A DNA stretch of 27,608 nt from Stephanodiscus triporus (taxonomy: Eukaryota > Bacillariophyta > Thalassiosirophyceae > Thalassiosirales > Thalassiosiraceae), in contig JALLAZ010000177.1 in the NCBI GenBank assembly GCA_036939755.1, positions 1 through 27,608 of the forward strand, written 5' to 3'. Positions 17,933 through 27,534 of the stretch are shown one piece after another; within the stretch, counting starts at the first letter, position 1; each line of letters starts with the position of its first letter. The position numbers and the translations under genes were made by a program. The notes under the pieces were generated by a model that worked only from the letters and a program-made list of their open reading frames with translations, ran no database searches and was not told the origin of the DNA.

Positions 17933-20900
17933 ATGTCGACGTCCAACAATAAGCAGAAAAATCTATTCTCCTTCTTCTCCAAGAAGACGCCATCGCCGTC
18001 ATCGGCATCGGCATCGGCATCGTTGTCGAAGTCGTCGTCTTCGTCTGCCGCCAATCCCGCCTCCGCGACCGACGTCGTAGTCGACGCGACGGCGGCGCGA
18101 AAGGAGAAGGGGGTCAGCAGCAACCCCACGTCTTCTTCTTCCTCTTCTTCTTCTTCCGCGGCGCATCGCAAGCTCCTGTCCGAGATCACCGTGGGAACGA
18201 GGCTCGCCGTGTACTGGCCCGACGACGACGAGCACTACCCCTGCACGATACGCGCGCACCGACCTAGGCGCGGCCAGGACCCGGGACACCTGTACGAGCT
18301 CCACTACGAGGACGGGGAAGTGGAGACGATCGACCTGGCGAGGGAGAGGTTCCGCGTCATAGGGGGGAAGAAGAAGAAGAAGAAGGAGGAGGAGAAGGGG
18401 CGCTCGTCGAACGACGACGTCGCCGCCGCCGCCGGGTCGAGCGCCAAGAAACGGCGCAGGATACTGCAGGAAAGCAGCGAGGAGGATGAGTTCGACGAAC
18501 TTGACGGCGACGAGTCGGAGGAGGAGGATGACGACGACGACAGCGGCTCAGAGTACCAAATCGGGGCAGGCGACGACTCCGCGGACGACAGCCTGAATGC
18601 CGTGAGCGAGAAGGACGATTGGATGGAGTCGGAGGATGAGGAGGAGGACGCCCCCAAGAAGGCTAAGAAGAGGGCGGTCGTCAGGAAGGTCACGGTCGCG
18701 AGGGCGGAAAAGGGCGGCGCGGCGACAGACGGGGAGAGATTCGTCTCGCCCACGCCCATGAAGTCGTCGAAGGGGGAGGCCGAGACGAGGAAGGCCGTCG
18801 TCAAGGATATCGACTTCTCTAGCTTCCTCTCGCAGTCTCCGTCTGAGGGCGGCGATTCGAGGCTGGCCGCTTCCGCTCGATCGTCCGCGAGGGCGGTGAC
18901 CCAATCTCAGAATTCGCCCATCGTTACGAACGGTGACAAGGGTCAAGCCGGCAAGAAGTCGCCGCCGCCGCCGACGACGACGACGACGACGGGGACCGTC
19001 CCCAAGCCCGTTCCTGGCGCGGTCAACCAGGCAGGCTCGCACACGCACAACCACCTCAAGTTCTTCACGTCGGACCGGAGGGACGCGAATCGCTATCCCG
19101 CGGATCACCCGTGCTTCTCCCCCCGTACCCTGTTCGTTGACTACAACGAGCTCGCGAGGCACCAGGAGAGCGGCAAGGTCACCGCCGCCCAGAGGCAGTG
19201 GTGGGACATCAAGTCCCAGTACGCCGACACCGTCCTCCTTTTCAAGACGGGGAAGTTCTACGAGATGTTCCACGACGACGCCGACGTGGGGGTGAGTGTG
19301 CTGGGTTTCGTTTACATGAAGGGCACGGCGGCGCACGCCGGCTTTCCCGAGGGAGCCTATGGCACAATGGTGTCGAGGCTGGTCCAGGCGGGATACAAGG
19401 TCGCAAGGGTCGAACAGACAGAAACTCCCGACGCCCTCCAGGAGCGCAAGAAGCGCATGCCGAAGGGACACAAGAAGCCCGAGGTGGTCTGTCGTGAAGT
19501 TTGTAGCGTTGTCAGCAAGGGGACGCGGACATTCTGCTACTTGGACGATGTTAGACTGTTGGAGAGCGGCGAGGCTTGTACCGGCCCGTTGGTGGTGATT
19601 AAAGAAACTTTGATTGAGGACGGCCCCGGTAATAAGGATGGGATGGACGTTGATGGAGATGATGGGGAGGCGGGGACGAAGGCGATTTGCGAATATGGCG
19701 TGACCATCGTCGACGCCGTGACGGGCGTCGTGACTCTGGGGCAATTCGCAGATGACGTATTGAGGAGTCGAATGCAGACTCTCTTGGCGAGATTTGGCCC
19801 ATCGGAGGTGAGTACATAAAGATTAAGGGATTATGCAATCATTAATTCCTCGTGTTCGCGTCCTAACAGTCATACTCCTTTAAGGTGCTGTTTGAGGGAG
19901 GTCATAATGGCGCGTCCAAAACCCTTATCAATTTCCTCAAGTCAGCTTGTCCTCCCAACACCGTCATCGATTGCATCCATCCCAAGGAACGTTTTCCGTT
20001 GTCCACAGCCGTCGATGCCAATGTGCGACGGATGCTCGATCGCTCAAATGTAGACGTTAAGCCGTGGGATGTGAATGAGGCTTTGGGGGAATTGCACCGT
20101 AAGGGCTACTACCCTCGTTCGTCACGAAATGCTGTGGCTTCTTCTGATGTCACGAAGGGCATCTCTCGGTGGCCCGAGATATTGCGTTGCTGCATCGAGG
20201 GTGGTGCTACGTTGGCGCTGTCTTCGTTTGGCGCGGCGTTGTTTTATTTGCAGCGAGGTCTTGTCGGTAAGTAGGAACCTGTGACGTAGATTGTGTTGAT
20301 TATCCGTCAAACGAGGAGCTAACAATTTTTGCATTCGTCCGCCAGATGCCGAAATTCTAAGTTTGGGCATTTTTAAAGCTTATGCTCCGCCTAACACTTC
20401 TGAAACAGCAATTTGCAACACAGCAGACAGCAGCAATGCGTACAATGCCGGCAACCCCAGCAACTACTTCCAGGAAATGTTCGATAAGGATGCGCAAGGA
20501 GTTGCAGGGATTAATCTAGTCGGCCAAGAGCGGAAGCAACCTCCTGTGGATGACTCTGTCACTTACGCCGCCGAAGCCAGCATTGATCATATGGCACTCG
20601 ATGGAACAACCTTGTCCAACTTGGAAATTCTACATAACATCACATCGGGTGCGTACCAAGGCAGCCTCCTCTCCAAAATTGATGCGACAGAGAGTCCACA
20701 CGGATCACGTCTTCTTCGCGCGTGGCTCCTTCGGCCATTATTCCGTAAGGAGGACATTTGCCGTCGAGCCGACGTGGTAGAGGAACTAGCTGGAGGCTCT
20801 GCTGCGATGGCCATGTCCGGAGCACGCGCGCTGCTGAAAAAAACGGGTGACATTGAGCGGCTGTTGAGCCGTGTACATAGCATGGGCGGTGGGGGGGGAG

Positions 20901-22647
20901 TAGAAAATATCGAGCAAGATGGGGCAGCCGCCTACCATCCCGATGAGCGAGCTGTTCTCTATGAGACTGACAAACACACAAAGCGCAAGGTCGGTGATTT
21001 CTCTAAGTTGCTGAATGGACTTCGGGCAGCGGCCGACATCCCTGAGCTATTTCAAAACATCGACATCCGTTCCCCCATGCTTCAAAAGATTGTCAGAACT
21101 ACCGATGAAGGCGGTTGTTTCCCCTCGGACATGAAAGACAAGCTAGATTGGTTCTTTGATAATTTTGACCTAGAGCGGGCTGCAAGAGGTGACTTCGAGC
21201 CATGCCGTGGCATGGATGACGATTATGATGCGGCGTGTGATGCAATTGAAGATGTCAAACGGGATCTCGAGGCTTACAAGGAAGAAATGTGTTCATCAGT
21301 TTTGCAGCCAAAGAGTGCTGCACGCTCCTCATGGAAATATATTAATACCAAGGAAGACGCGAAAGACAAATATTTGATCGAACTTCCTGCGACGTTGAAT
21401 GTTCCAAACGATTTTTATGTCAAGGCCAAACGAGGAAACGGGCCTAAACAGGTGAACAAGTATCAAACTCCTGTTGTGGAACAACTTGTGCAGGTTCTTG
21501 AACGTGCGATTAATGTAAAGAATGCTGGCAAAGCAGCAGGGATGAAGCGCGTATTTGCTAAGTTTGCTTCAATGAGAAGTGTCTGGATGGCTGCTGTACA
21601 GGCTTCTGCCATGTTGGATGCTCTTGGTTCGTTGGCGCATATTGCAATCCAACCCGGATACTCTCGACCGTTGATTGTGGATTGCTCTCCTCCGGCAAAG
21701 CCTGGAATAGAAATCATTCAGGGTAGGCATCCATGCGTTGATACAACACACAGTGGAGCAGACTTCATCCCCAATGATTTGGTCCTTGGCAGCAGGTTGG
21801 AGTCAGATGACACAGGCAGTGAGCCAAGCGTTTTGCTTTTAAGTGGTCCGAATATGGGAGGCAAGAGTACCCTCCTTCGTCAAACGTGCCTCATCGCCAT
21901 TTTGGCACAGATCGGATCCTTCGTCCCAGCGGAAAGATGCACCCTAACTCCAGTAGATCGCATTTTTACCCGCCTTGGTGCTTCGGATAGGATCCTATGC
22001 GGCCAGTCAACGTTTTTTGTCGAGCTTGCCGAGACAGCCGCCGCTGTTCGTGGCGCAACGAGGCGCTCGTTGGTAATAATGGACGAGCTTGGCAGAGGAA
22101 CGTCGACTTTTGATGGAACTGCCATTGCCAGTGCCACCGTGAAGCATCTCGTTGAGAGGAACAAATGTTTGACTTTGTTTGCGACTCATGTGAGTTCTTT
22201 GTTTTGCGTGTATGCAGGTGTGACTAATGCTCTCCCAAAGACGCTAAGCCCAGTTTCATTCTTCCACAGTATCATTCATTGCTTGAGGATTGGAAGAATG
22301 AAGAGTCTATTAAGCTTGGACACATGGAATGTATTGTCGAAGACGACAATGAGGAGGCCCCGGAGAGAAAGCATAACATTACCTTCTTGTACACTTTGGG
22401 CGATGGCCCATGCCCCAAAAGTTTTGGAGTGAATGTAGCAAGGCTTGCGGGTCTTCCCGATGATGTTCTTCAGAAAGCCAAGGCAGTGAGTTCTCTCTTC
22501 GAAGCGGAAATAAATGGACAGACTGGCCAACATAACATTATCCCGTCTACAGTAGGAGCGTTGGTGGATGAAATTAAAGGCCTTTTATCGGAAAATGGTG
22601 TTGAAAATTGTGATAGATGGACGAAGCTTTGGCGAAGTCTCCAGTAA
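17933..22647 (+). CDS. MSH6: DNA mismatch repair protein MSH6
   Basis: MutS-alpha subunit that, with MSH2, recognises base mismatches and small loops in the nucleus. Proposed join: 17933-19807, 19885-20266, 20346-22189 and 22270-22647, with introns of 77, 79 and 80 bp; 1,492 residues. The N-terminus has a PCNA-binding PIP box, QKNLFSFF (8-15). A Tudor-like domain (about 87-144, RLAVYWPDDDEHYPCTIRA..YEDGEVETID) resembles that of plant MSH6. A long acidic/Lys-rich linker follows. Domain I has the mismatch-wedge motif GKFYEMF (F442, E444). The core runs on to the ATPase: Walker A GPNMGGKS (1253-1260), Walker B LVIMDELGRGTS (D1332, E1333), then ATH/YHSL across the last junction. The C-terminus includes HMECIVED, TFLYTLGDGPCPKSFGVNVARLAGLP and a helical tail. 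Exon 1 is far more GC-rich than exons 3 and 4. Confidence 0.95.
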
Positions 22648-22850
22648 TATATTATTATTTACCAGGGTGTTGCGCAAACAGATGTAGTGAACTCTGAAAC
22701 ATAATACGAAATCACTCATACAAAGGAAATACCTCTAGCAAGTAGTGTTCAATCCGTTTTCCGAGTGAATTCATAAGTAATGCCGTTTACCGAGCATCGT
22801 TACTACGTAATGGTTAAGGTTGGAATCGTGATCTCTCAAAACACAGAAGT
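22648..22850. other. Convergent 3' intergenic region
   Basis: 203 AT-rich bases between the stops of MSH6 (+) and the gene at 22851 (-). No features recognised. Confidence 0.35.
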
Positions 22851-24494
22851 CTAACTAAAAAGTGAAAAGAGATCATCAATCAAAGACTCAGGGGTTTCAT
22901 GTTGGCTGCGTGCTTCACCCACAGGATAGACCTGCGTTTTTTGCAATGTGTGCTCGTAACCTCTTGGGAGAGGCTCCTCCTCCCTTGGCACCCTTGGCGG
23001 CTCAATGGATGGGTTCACTGGTGGTGGTGGCGAAATCTCCTCAGGACACGTATCAAAACTGGGACGGCGCTCAATTGTGTTTGGTTGGATTTTCACGCTG
23101 CATGAAATAGCAGCCGCAGATAAATCGATTGAAGCGGATGCTGACTCCGTGAGATGGCTGGTGTCGCATGAGTCTGAGTCGATGCCATGGACGAGATTGT
23201 TCATTGGTCGAGGCTCGCGGATAGAACTGACGCCAGTGGTGCGCGAAAGACTAGATGAAAACCAATCAGTCTCTGAAGAAACCACAGACGATGACATACT
23301 CCTGACCTGTTCTTCTAAAATGGACAGCTTGTCATTTTGCATTCGGAAGAAATCATTGTTTGCATATTGAGCTTTCCTCCATAAGTCACTTGCAGTCTTC
23401 TCAGCGGTGCAAAGCTCGACACGCGACGCCTTTGCTGATGTCTTGGTGGTGTTCGTAGCAACGCCCTCACCAAGAGATGTGAAGTCACCTCTCTGTTCTT
23501 TAAGAACCATTTCTGCTGCTCTCTCAACAATGCGTTGAATCTGGCTGCGGAATTTACTATCATCATCTTCATCGACTCCAAAGTTGGGAGTGATTCTTGC
23601 AACGGTGGTTACTTTGGATTCAAGTTGTGGTTTTCGTGATCCATCAACCTTGGAGATAAAGTCCAAGTATCCCGTCTTTGTCGAATTCTCGCGTGCTTTA
23701 GGCATCGTCGCATCCCTGAGCCGGAGACTTGGAAACAGACCTCCCTTCGGGGTGAAAGTGCCGTTCTGGAGATTTTCCTTGTTCTCACCAGATCGGGCAA
23801 GGCGAGAGAGCCTTGGAACGGGCGGCTTGCGTTGTCGAACGATGGTCTCTGTAACCGTTTGTCTGGCTTCCTTGTCATTACTCGTTTTTGATCCCTTCAT
23901 ATCATGCCTCTTCGCTGCCGATGATCGCAAATACGACACGAATTCATTCTTATTTCTTGCCCTTGCAAGCTGTTCGTCGTCGGACAACTTGTGGAATGAA
24001 ATGTGCTTGCAGTAAGAATCCCAGTTCTTGGAACTGTTGTAGGGCAGGATGCCCTCTCCAACAATGCTAAGCGATTGCTTGCTCGAGGTGTTACCGCTTG
24101 AACTGTTGGCACTTCGGGTTCTTCCACAGCTGTCGCTCTCTCTACTTTTAGAGTATTCAAATGAACGCGGATTTGATTTCTGTGAAAGCTTCTTTTTTTC
24201 AAATGAACGCTGGTTTGATTTCTGTGAAAGATTCTTCCTATTACGTTCGTTCACGTAGTCTCCGCGATACGGATACATCGGAGGCTTGGGTTTAGGAGGA
24301 AGTTGACTCCAGTTCGTCGTCTTAGATAGATCCTCCATTTTCCGACGAAATGACGTCGGGACGAGTCCTGTTTTTGTTTTAGGCATGCCGCCCATCTCGA
24401 ATTTGGACGGCGTTGTCATCGGGAGAGCTTTGCGCGCACTTCGTCCTTGGGGTGGGAACAGAAGTGCAAAAAAAGGTTTAAATTTGAAAATCAA
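22851..24494 (-). CDS. Hypothetical, mostly disordered protein with KEN box
   Basis: 547 residues, Ser/Lys/Pro-rich, with no domain I recognise. A compact stretch near residues 155-190 (NWDSYCKHISFHKLSDDEQLARARNKNEFVSYL, given here as two halves around KLSDD) may fold. Two helical, possibly coiled-coil segments follow: IQRIVERAAEMVLKEQ and MQNDKLSILEEQVRSM. GENKENLQNG contains a KEN box of the type used by APC/C for cell-cycle degradation. A 42-bp tandem duplication gives two copies of (K)LSQKSNxRSFE. The start is uncertain: the Met at 24494, or the Met at 24419 (MTTPSKFEMGG). A donor-like ATGGCTGAGGG^GTAAGC at 24615-24631 could belong to an upstream mini-exon. A cytoskeletal or cell-cycle role is possible but unsupported. 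Confidence 0.65.
   Translation of the reverse strand: MIFKFKPFFALLFPPQGRSARKALPMTTPSKFEMGGMPKTKTGLVPTSFRRKMEDLSKTTNWSQLPPKPKPPMYPYRGDYVNERNRKNLSQKSNQRSFEKKKLSQKSNPRSFEYSKSRESDSCGRTRSANSSSGNTSSKQSLSIVGEGILPYNSSKNWDSYCKHISFHKLSDDEQLARARNKNEFVSYLRSSAAKRHDMKGSKTSNDKEARQTVTETIVRQRKPPVPRLSRLARSGENKENLQNGTFTPKGGLFPSLRLRDATMPKARENSTKTGYLDFISKVDGSRKPQLESKVTTVARITPNFGVDEDDDSKFRSQIQRIVERAAEMVLKEQRGDFTSLGEGVATNTTKTSAKASRVELCTAEKTASDLWRKAQYANNDFFRMQNDKLSILEEQVRSMSSSVVSSETDWFSSSLSRTTGVSSIREPRPMNNLVHGIDSDSCDTSHLTESASASIDLSAAAISCSVKIQPNTIERRPSFDTCPEEISPPPPVNPSIEPPRVPREEEPLPRGYEHTLQKTQVYPVGEARSQHETPESLIDDLFSLFS
24158..24241. repeat. 42-bp in-frame tandem duplication
   Basis: Two adjacent 42-base units (24158-24199 and 24200-24241) that begin CAAATGAACGC and share TTTGATTTCTGTGAAAG. 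They encode a duplicated 14-residue block inside the hypothetical protein and differ by a few substitutions. Confidence 0.8.
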
Positions 24495-24826
24495 CTTCTT
24501 TCCCCTTCCTTCTGACGACGCACGGTTAACTGTGTTGCTGCGTTACCTCTGATGATTCATCTGCTCTCTCCGGGCAGAGCAAAGTCACGACCGCTACATA
24601 ACTAAAATGGACGAGCTTACCCCTCAGCCATAAAAGAAATAAGACACAGAGCTCAAGAAGGACGACGAAGCTGGATAGCGGCGAGCGAGAAGATGTTTGT
24701 TGGAGGGAGGATTGACATCAAATTTGCGGACGACGATCCGATGCAACCTTTTCTCGGGCACACATAAGTACGCCGGGCAAAAATTGAACAAAGGCTCATG
24801 TTTAGTTTATTCGACGAAAAATATGC
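24495..24826. other. Intergenic region between two minus-strand genes
   Basis: 332 bases covering the ArsS 3' flank and the promoter or 5' UTR of the gene at 22851-24494. It includes a donor-like GTAAGC (24615-24620) after a short ATG frame and another ATG...GTAACG near 24555-24570. No clear promoter element was identified. Confidence 0.35.
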
Positions 24827-26334
24827 CTAAGCCGTGGCACCCTGACAAGACGAGCTACGCAGATGTCGGGATGTCGGGATATCAAAGACACGTCAGCCAC
24901 GCGAATGCGAGGGGGGACATACGCGAAAAGGCACAGACACGAAACTCACCCAGAACCCGCCGTGCAACCGAAGCAGTGATTGTCAGTCCTGACGGAATAT
25001 TCGTCGAGATCCGCAAGCGAGTCGATATCAAAGACGCTAAGTTTTCTTCTTCGCACCCTCGTCCTTTCACCCCCCTCCTCCACGCCGTCAGCCCCCTCGC
25101 CCTCGCTCGGTCCTTCGCCCACGATCCCCATCCCCAACTGCTGATTGAAGTCGCAGTCGTACAAGGTGCCATCCCATCCCACGCTCACGGTGTTCAGGCA
25201 CATGAGTCCCCCGACGGTCCTGTGATTGTAATTGTTTACGAGCAATTCCATGTACTCTTTCATCTTTTTTCCCCTTGTCAAGTAGTCGGCAAATCGCTTG
25301 ATGGGCATGTTCGTGATGGTAAGGAGGTTATTGAATCGTATACCGAATTTCTCCATTAGCTCCCTCTTGTAATCGACCTCCAAGCTCGACTGGGACGGCG
25401 GCAAAAAGGGTCCACTAGGGTTGTAAACCAGGTCCAGCCTCAGATCGGGTCGGTCGGCCGACCCGTACCCCGCATCGTTCAGCCGCGACAACGCCTCGAT
25501 GGAACGTTGGAACACGCCCCGCCCTCGCTGGGCGTCGACGTTATCCTCCCCGTAACAGGGCAGGGACGCCACGACTGTCACGCGATTGTCCCTAAGGAAG
25601 TCGATCAGGTCCGTCTGGCCCGGCTCGAGCAGCGCGGTGAGGTTGCACCTGTCGATGATCGTAAGTTCCCTCCCCGATTCGTTCGACCACGCGCGAGCCA
25701 TCGACACCAGGAGTCGGAATTGGCCGTTCAGCTCCGGCGCTCCCCCCGTGAGGTCGAGGGTGTCGACCGATTCTGGAGAATTCCTCAGCAACGCAAGGCA
25801 ACGGGCGGCGACGTCCGAGGACATGGCCTCCGAGGTCCGGAGGGGGGACGACTCCACATGACAGTGGTTGCAAGCCTGATTACAGTAAAGTCCGATGTTG
25901 AGCTGCAGCACGCTCGGCGACGATCGGCGGAGCCTCCCGTCTCGCACGGGGCCGTCGTCCTCGTCGTCGTCGTCGTCGTGGCCGGAGACGAATCCCATGA
26001 AGTCGGGCACCCCCAGCTCGACGAGGGCGCGTCGCCTCCGCGCCCTCTCCTCCCTCGTCATGCCCTCGGAACCGATTCGGGCGATGCGGTCGTCGAGCTC
26101 GATGCGATCGAAGTCCGCTCCCATCGCCTCGAGGGTGTCGGCCACGAGCGACGTGGAGAACCGGTCATCGGTGGCGGACCACAACGCGGACGATCGGGGG
26201 GGGGACGACGGGGCCGCCATCCTCCTCGGGGGGGACGACGACGACGCTCGGCGGGAGGGATGGGAGAATGCATCGGCGGCGCGGGGCGATCGAGACGCTA
26301 GTATCGCCGCGGCGATCGAGAACTTTCCCTTCAT
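24827..26334 (-). CDS. arsS: ArsS-type radical SAM enzyme, plastid-targeted
   Basis: Radical SAM/Cys-rich protein of the arsenosugar-biosynthesis type; ArsS enzymes transfer a 5'-deoxyadenosyl group to dimethylated arsenic. Proposed join: 24950-26334 and 24827-24854, with a 95-bp intron (GTGAGT donor, GCGTAG acceptor); 470 residues. The signal peptide MKGKFSIAAAILASRS and AADA^F (A22/F23) predict plastid import. The cluster motif is CNQACNHC (C151, C155, C158), followed by LDLTGGAPEL and a conserved core (LDLVYNPSGPFLPP, NNLLTITNMPIKRF, MCLNTVSVGWDGTLYDCDFNQQLGM). The C-terminus completed by the 28-nt exon reads CFGCTAGSGSSCQGATA, the family's Cys-rich end. Without splicing, the protein would stop at a TGA (24946-24948) that lies inside the donor. 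ArsS identity is by remembered family pattern; substrate is inferred. Confidence 0.83.
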
Positions 26335-26547
26335 TGCGTCCAGGGCGGTCGGGACTTAACAGAGAGTGAGTTATTGATTTCTTGGCCTCTACAACACTAC
26401 TTAAAGGTAAGTGTTTGAGAAGGAGCACCGACGCGACGACCCCGCACCCCATCCCATCCAACACTCTTGGGCTTTTCAGCGGGAAAAATAATAGGGAATA
26501 ATATGACATCCAGTTTTCACTCTCGCCACCTACCTACTACCGCCTTA
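26335..26547. other. ArsS upstream region
   Basis: 213 bases upstream of the ArsS start, expected to hold its promoter. Short CT/AC-rich runs and AATAATAGGGAATAATATG near 26487-26505 are seen; no defined element. It ends in CTACCTACTACCGCC, which is repeated next to the second MITE copy near 27520-27534. Confidence 0.35.
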
Positions 26548-26575
26548 ATAACAATTGAGACTGGCTGTACCGTAA

Positions 26576-26663
26576 GGGTTCATTAGGGGTTAAATAAGGG
26601 TTCATTAAGGGTTCGATAAGGGCTGAATTAGGGTTGAGTAAGGGCTAGCTAACGGCTAGGAAT
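26576..26663. repeat. Left-arm array of eight 11-bp units
   Basis: Units starting at 26576, 26587, 26598, 26609, 26620, 26631, 26642 and 26653, with consensus GGGTTCATTAA. They drift toward GGCTAGNTAA at the inner end. The period is exactly 11 throughout. Confidence 0.8.
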
Positions 26664-26678
26664 TCGATGTGCCCCTCG

Positions 26679-26798
26679 AAATCCTCCTCTACTCTTTTTC
26701 CGCAAAACTCAGCAGAAAACGGAATTGGTATTATCTANAAATCCTCCTCTCCTCTTTTTCCGCAAAACTCAACAGAAAACGGAATTGGTATTAGCTAC
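26679..26798. repeat. 60-bp tandem duplication with an ambiguous base
   Basis: Two 60-base copies (26679-26738 and 26739-26798) beginning AAATCCTCCTCT and containing CTTTTTCCGCAAAACTCA. The first copy ends in the window's only N (26738), right at the unit junction. Copy number could be misassembled. Confidence 0.85.
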
Positions 26799-26806
26799 GA
26801 GGCTTT

Positions 26807-26894
26807 CTGCGCTAGCCAATTCCCAGCCATTAGCGAACAGCTATTTAACCCTTAGCGAACCTTTATTTAATGCTTAACGATCTTTTAGCGAATT
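26807..26894. repeat. Right-arm array of eight inverted 11-bp units
   Basis: Units starting at 26807, 26818, 26829, 26840, 26851, 26862, 26873 and 26884, such as CTTAGCGAACC and GCTATTTAACC. These are the reverse-complement counterpart of the left-arm units. Confidence 0.7.
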
Positions 26895-26911
26895 AGAGTC
26901 TCAATTGTTAT

Positions 26912-27530
26912 GACGGGAATACACGCCCCGATCACGCGCGGATCGCGACGACGACGACGACCTCGTCGTCGTCGTCGGGGGAAGGGGAACGCCGTCGTCG
27001 TCGTCGTCGGACGTCATCGCTGCGGGGGGGAAGAGGACGCGGGACGCGACGATCGGTCGATCACGACGTCGTCGTCGTCCGGGTTGGACGTCGCGGACGA
27101 CGACGAGGGCGGTCGGGGACGACGACGTCGTCGCGAGGAATAACGCGGACGACGACGCCGGTAGTCGGGGGGGGGACGTCGTCATCGACGACGACGCGCC
27201 GACGACGACGATGAGGGGATGGTGATGACGACGACTGAGGAGGCATGCGATCAGGCACGCGAGATGGAGTCGGCGAGCCGCGCGCGTTTCGCGAATGCGG
27301 GGGTGGTGGGACATTGTGTTGTTATTATTTTTGTGTGTGATTTTTTTCTCTTATTGGAATTATCCCCCGGGGCACCGCAGCCTGACAAGATTCGCCAGGC
27401 GTCAACGGTGCGAATAAGTATGGGGTGGTCATTAAATATGCTTGATGTTGATTTTCCCCGGTGATAGATATCTTCCTCCTGCGTCACTCAAGAAATGTTT
27501 TAGGCTCTCCACTCTCTACTACTCTACTAC
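26912..27530. other. GAC/GTC-rich low-complexity region without a clear gene
   Basis: About 620 bases. 26940-27220 is dominated by GAC and GTC triplets on the same strand, so it folds back repeatedly; the clearest hairpin is 26945-26979 (CGACGACGACGAC facing GTCGTCGTCGTCG). A minus-strand open frame (26901-27314, 137 residues, starting with HLACLIACLLS-type hydrophobic sequence) exists but is low in complexity and runs into the MITE end. I do not call it a gene. 27300-27480 shows nothing specific. Confidence 0.45.
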
Positions 27531-27534
27531 CGCC

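Larger units (their letters stand above)
26548..26911. mobile_element. MITE-like element with 11-bp arm repeats
   Basis: A 364-base unit with perfect 15-bp inverted ends, ATAACAATTGAGACT (26548-26562) and its complement (26897-26911). Each arm carries a degenerate array with an 11-bp period: eight units of GGGTTCATTAG type at 26576-26663, and eight inverted units (CTTAGCGAACC type) at 26807-26894. The centre is a 60-bp tandem duplication. It has no coding capacity. A near-identical left end recurs at 27535, so it is a multi-copy family. Confidence 0.7.

Noticed and set aside
18548..19744. 398-residue minus-strand open frame opposite MSH6 exon 1
   Set aside because: Antisense to a confident gene in GC-rich DNA; Arg/His-rich composition and no recognisable motif.
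24946..24948. In-frame TGA as a selenocysteine codon in ArsS
   Set aside because: It lies within a GTGAGT splice donor, and the downstream exon supplies the expected C-terminus with Cys (TGT).
25507..26301. 264-residue plus-strand frame opposite ArsS
   Set aside because: Antisense shadow of a GC-rich coding region; low complexity.
26576..26663. GGGTTNANTAA array as telomeric repeat
   Set aside because: The unit is 11 bp and degenerate, it is bounded by inverted ends, and it occurs in two interstitial copies; it is not a simple TTAGGG-type array.
26901..27314. 137-residue minus-strand frame with a hydrophobic N-terminus
   Set aside because: Mostly GAC/GTC-derived Asp, Ser, Arg and Val runs, it terminates in the MITE end, and no domain is visible. 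It could be a first exon but is unsupported.
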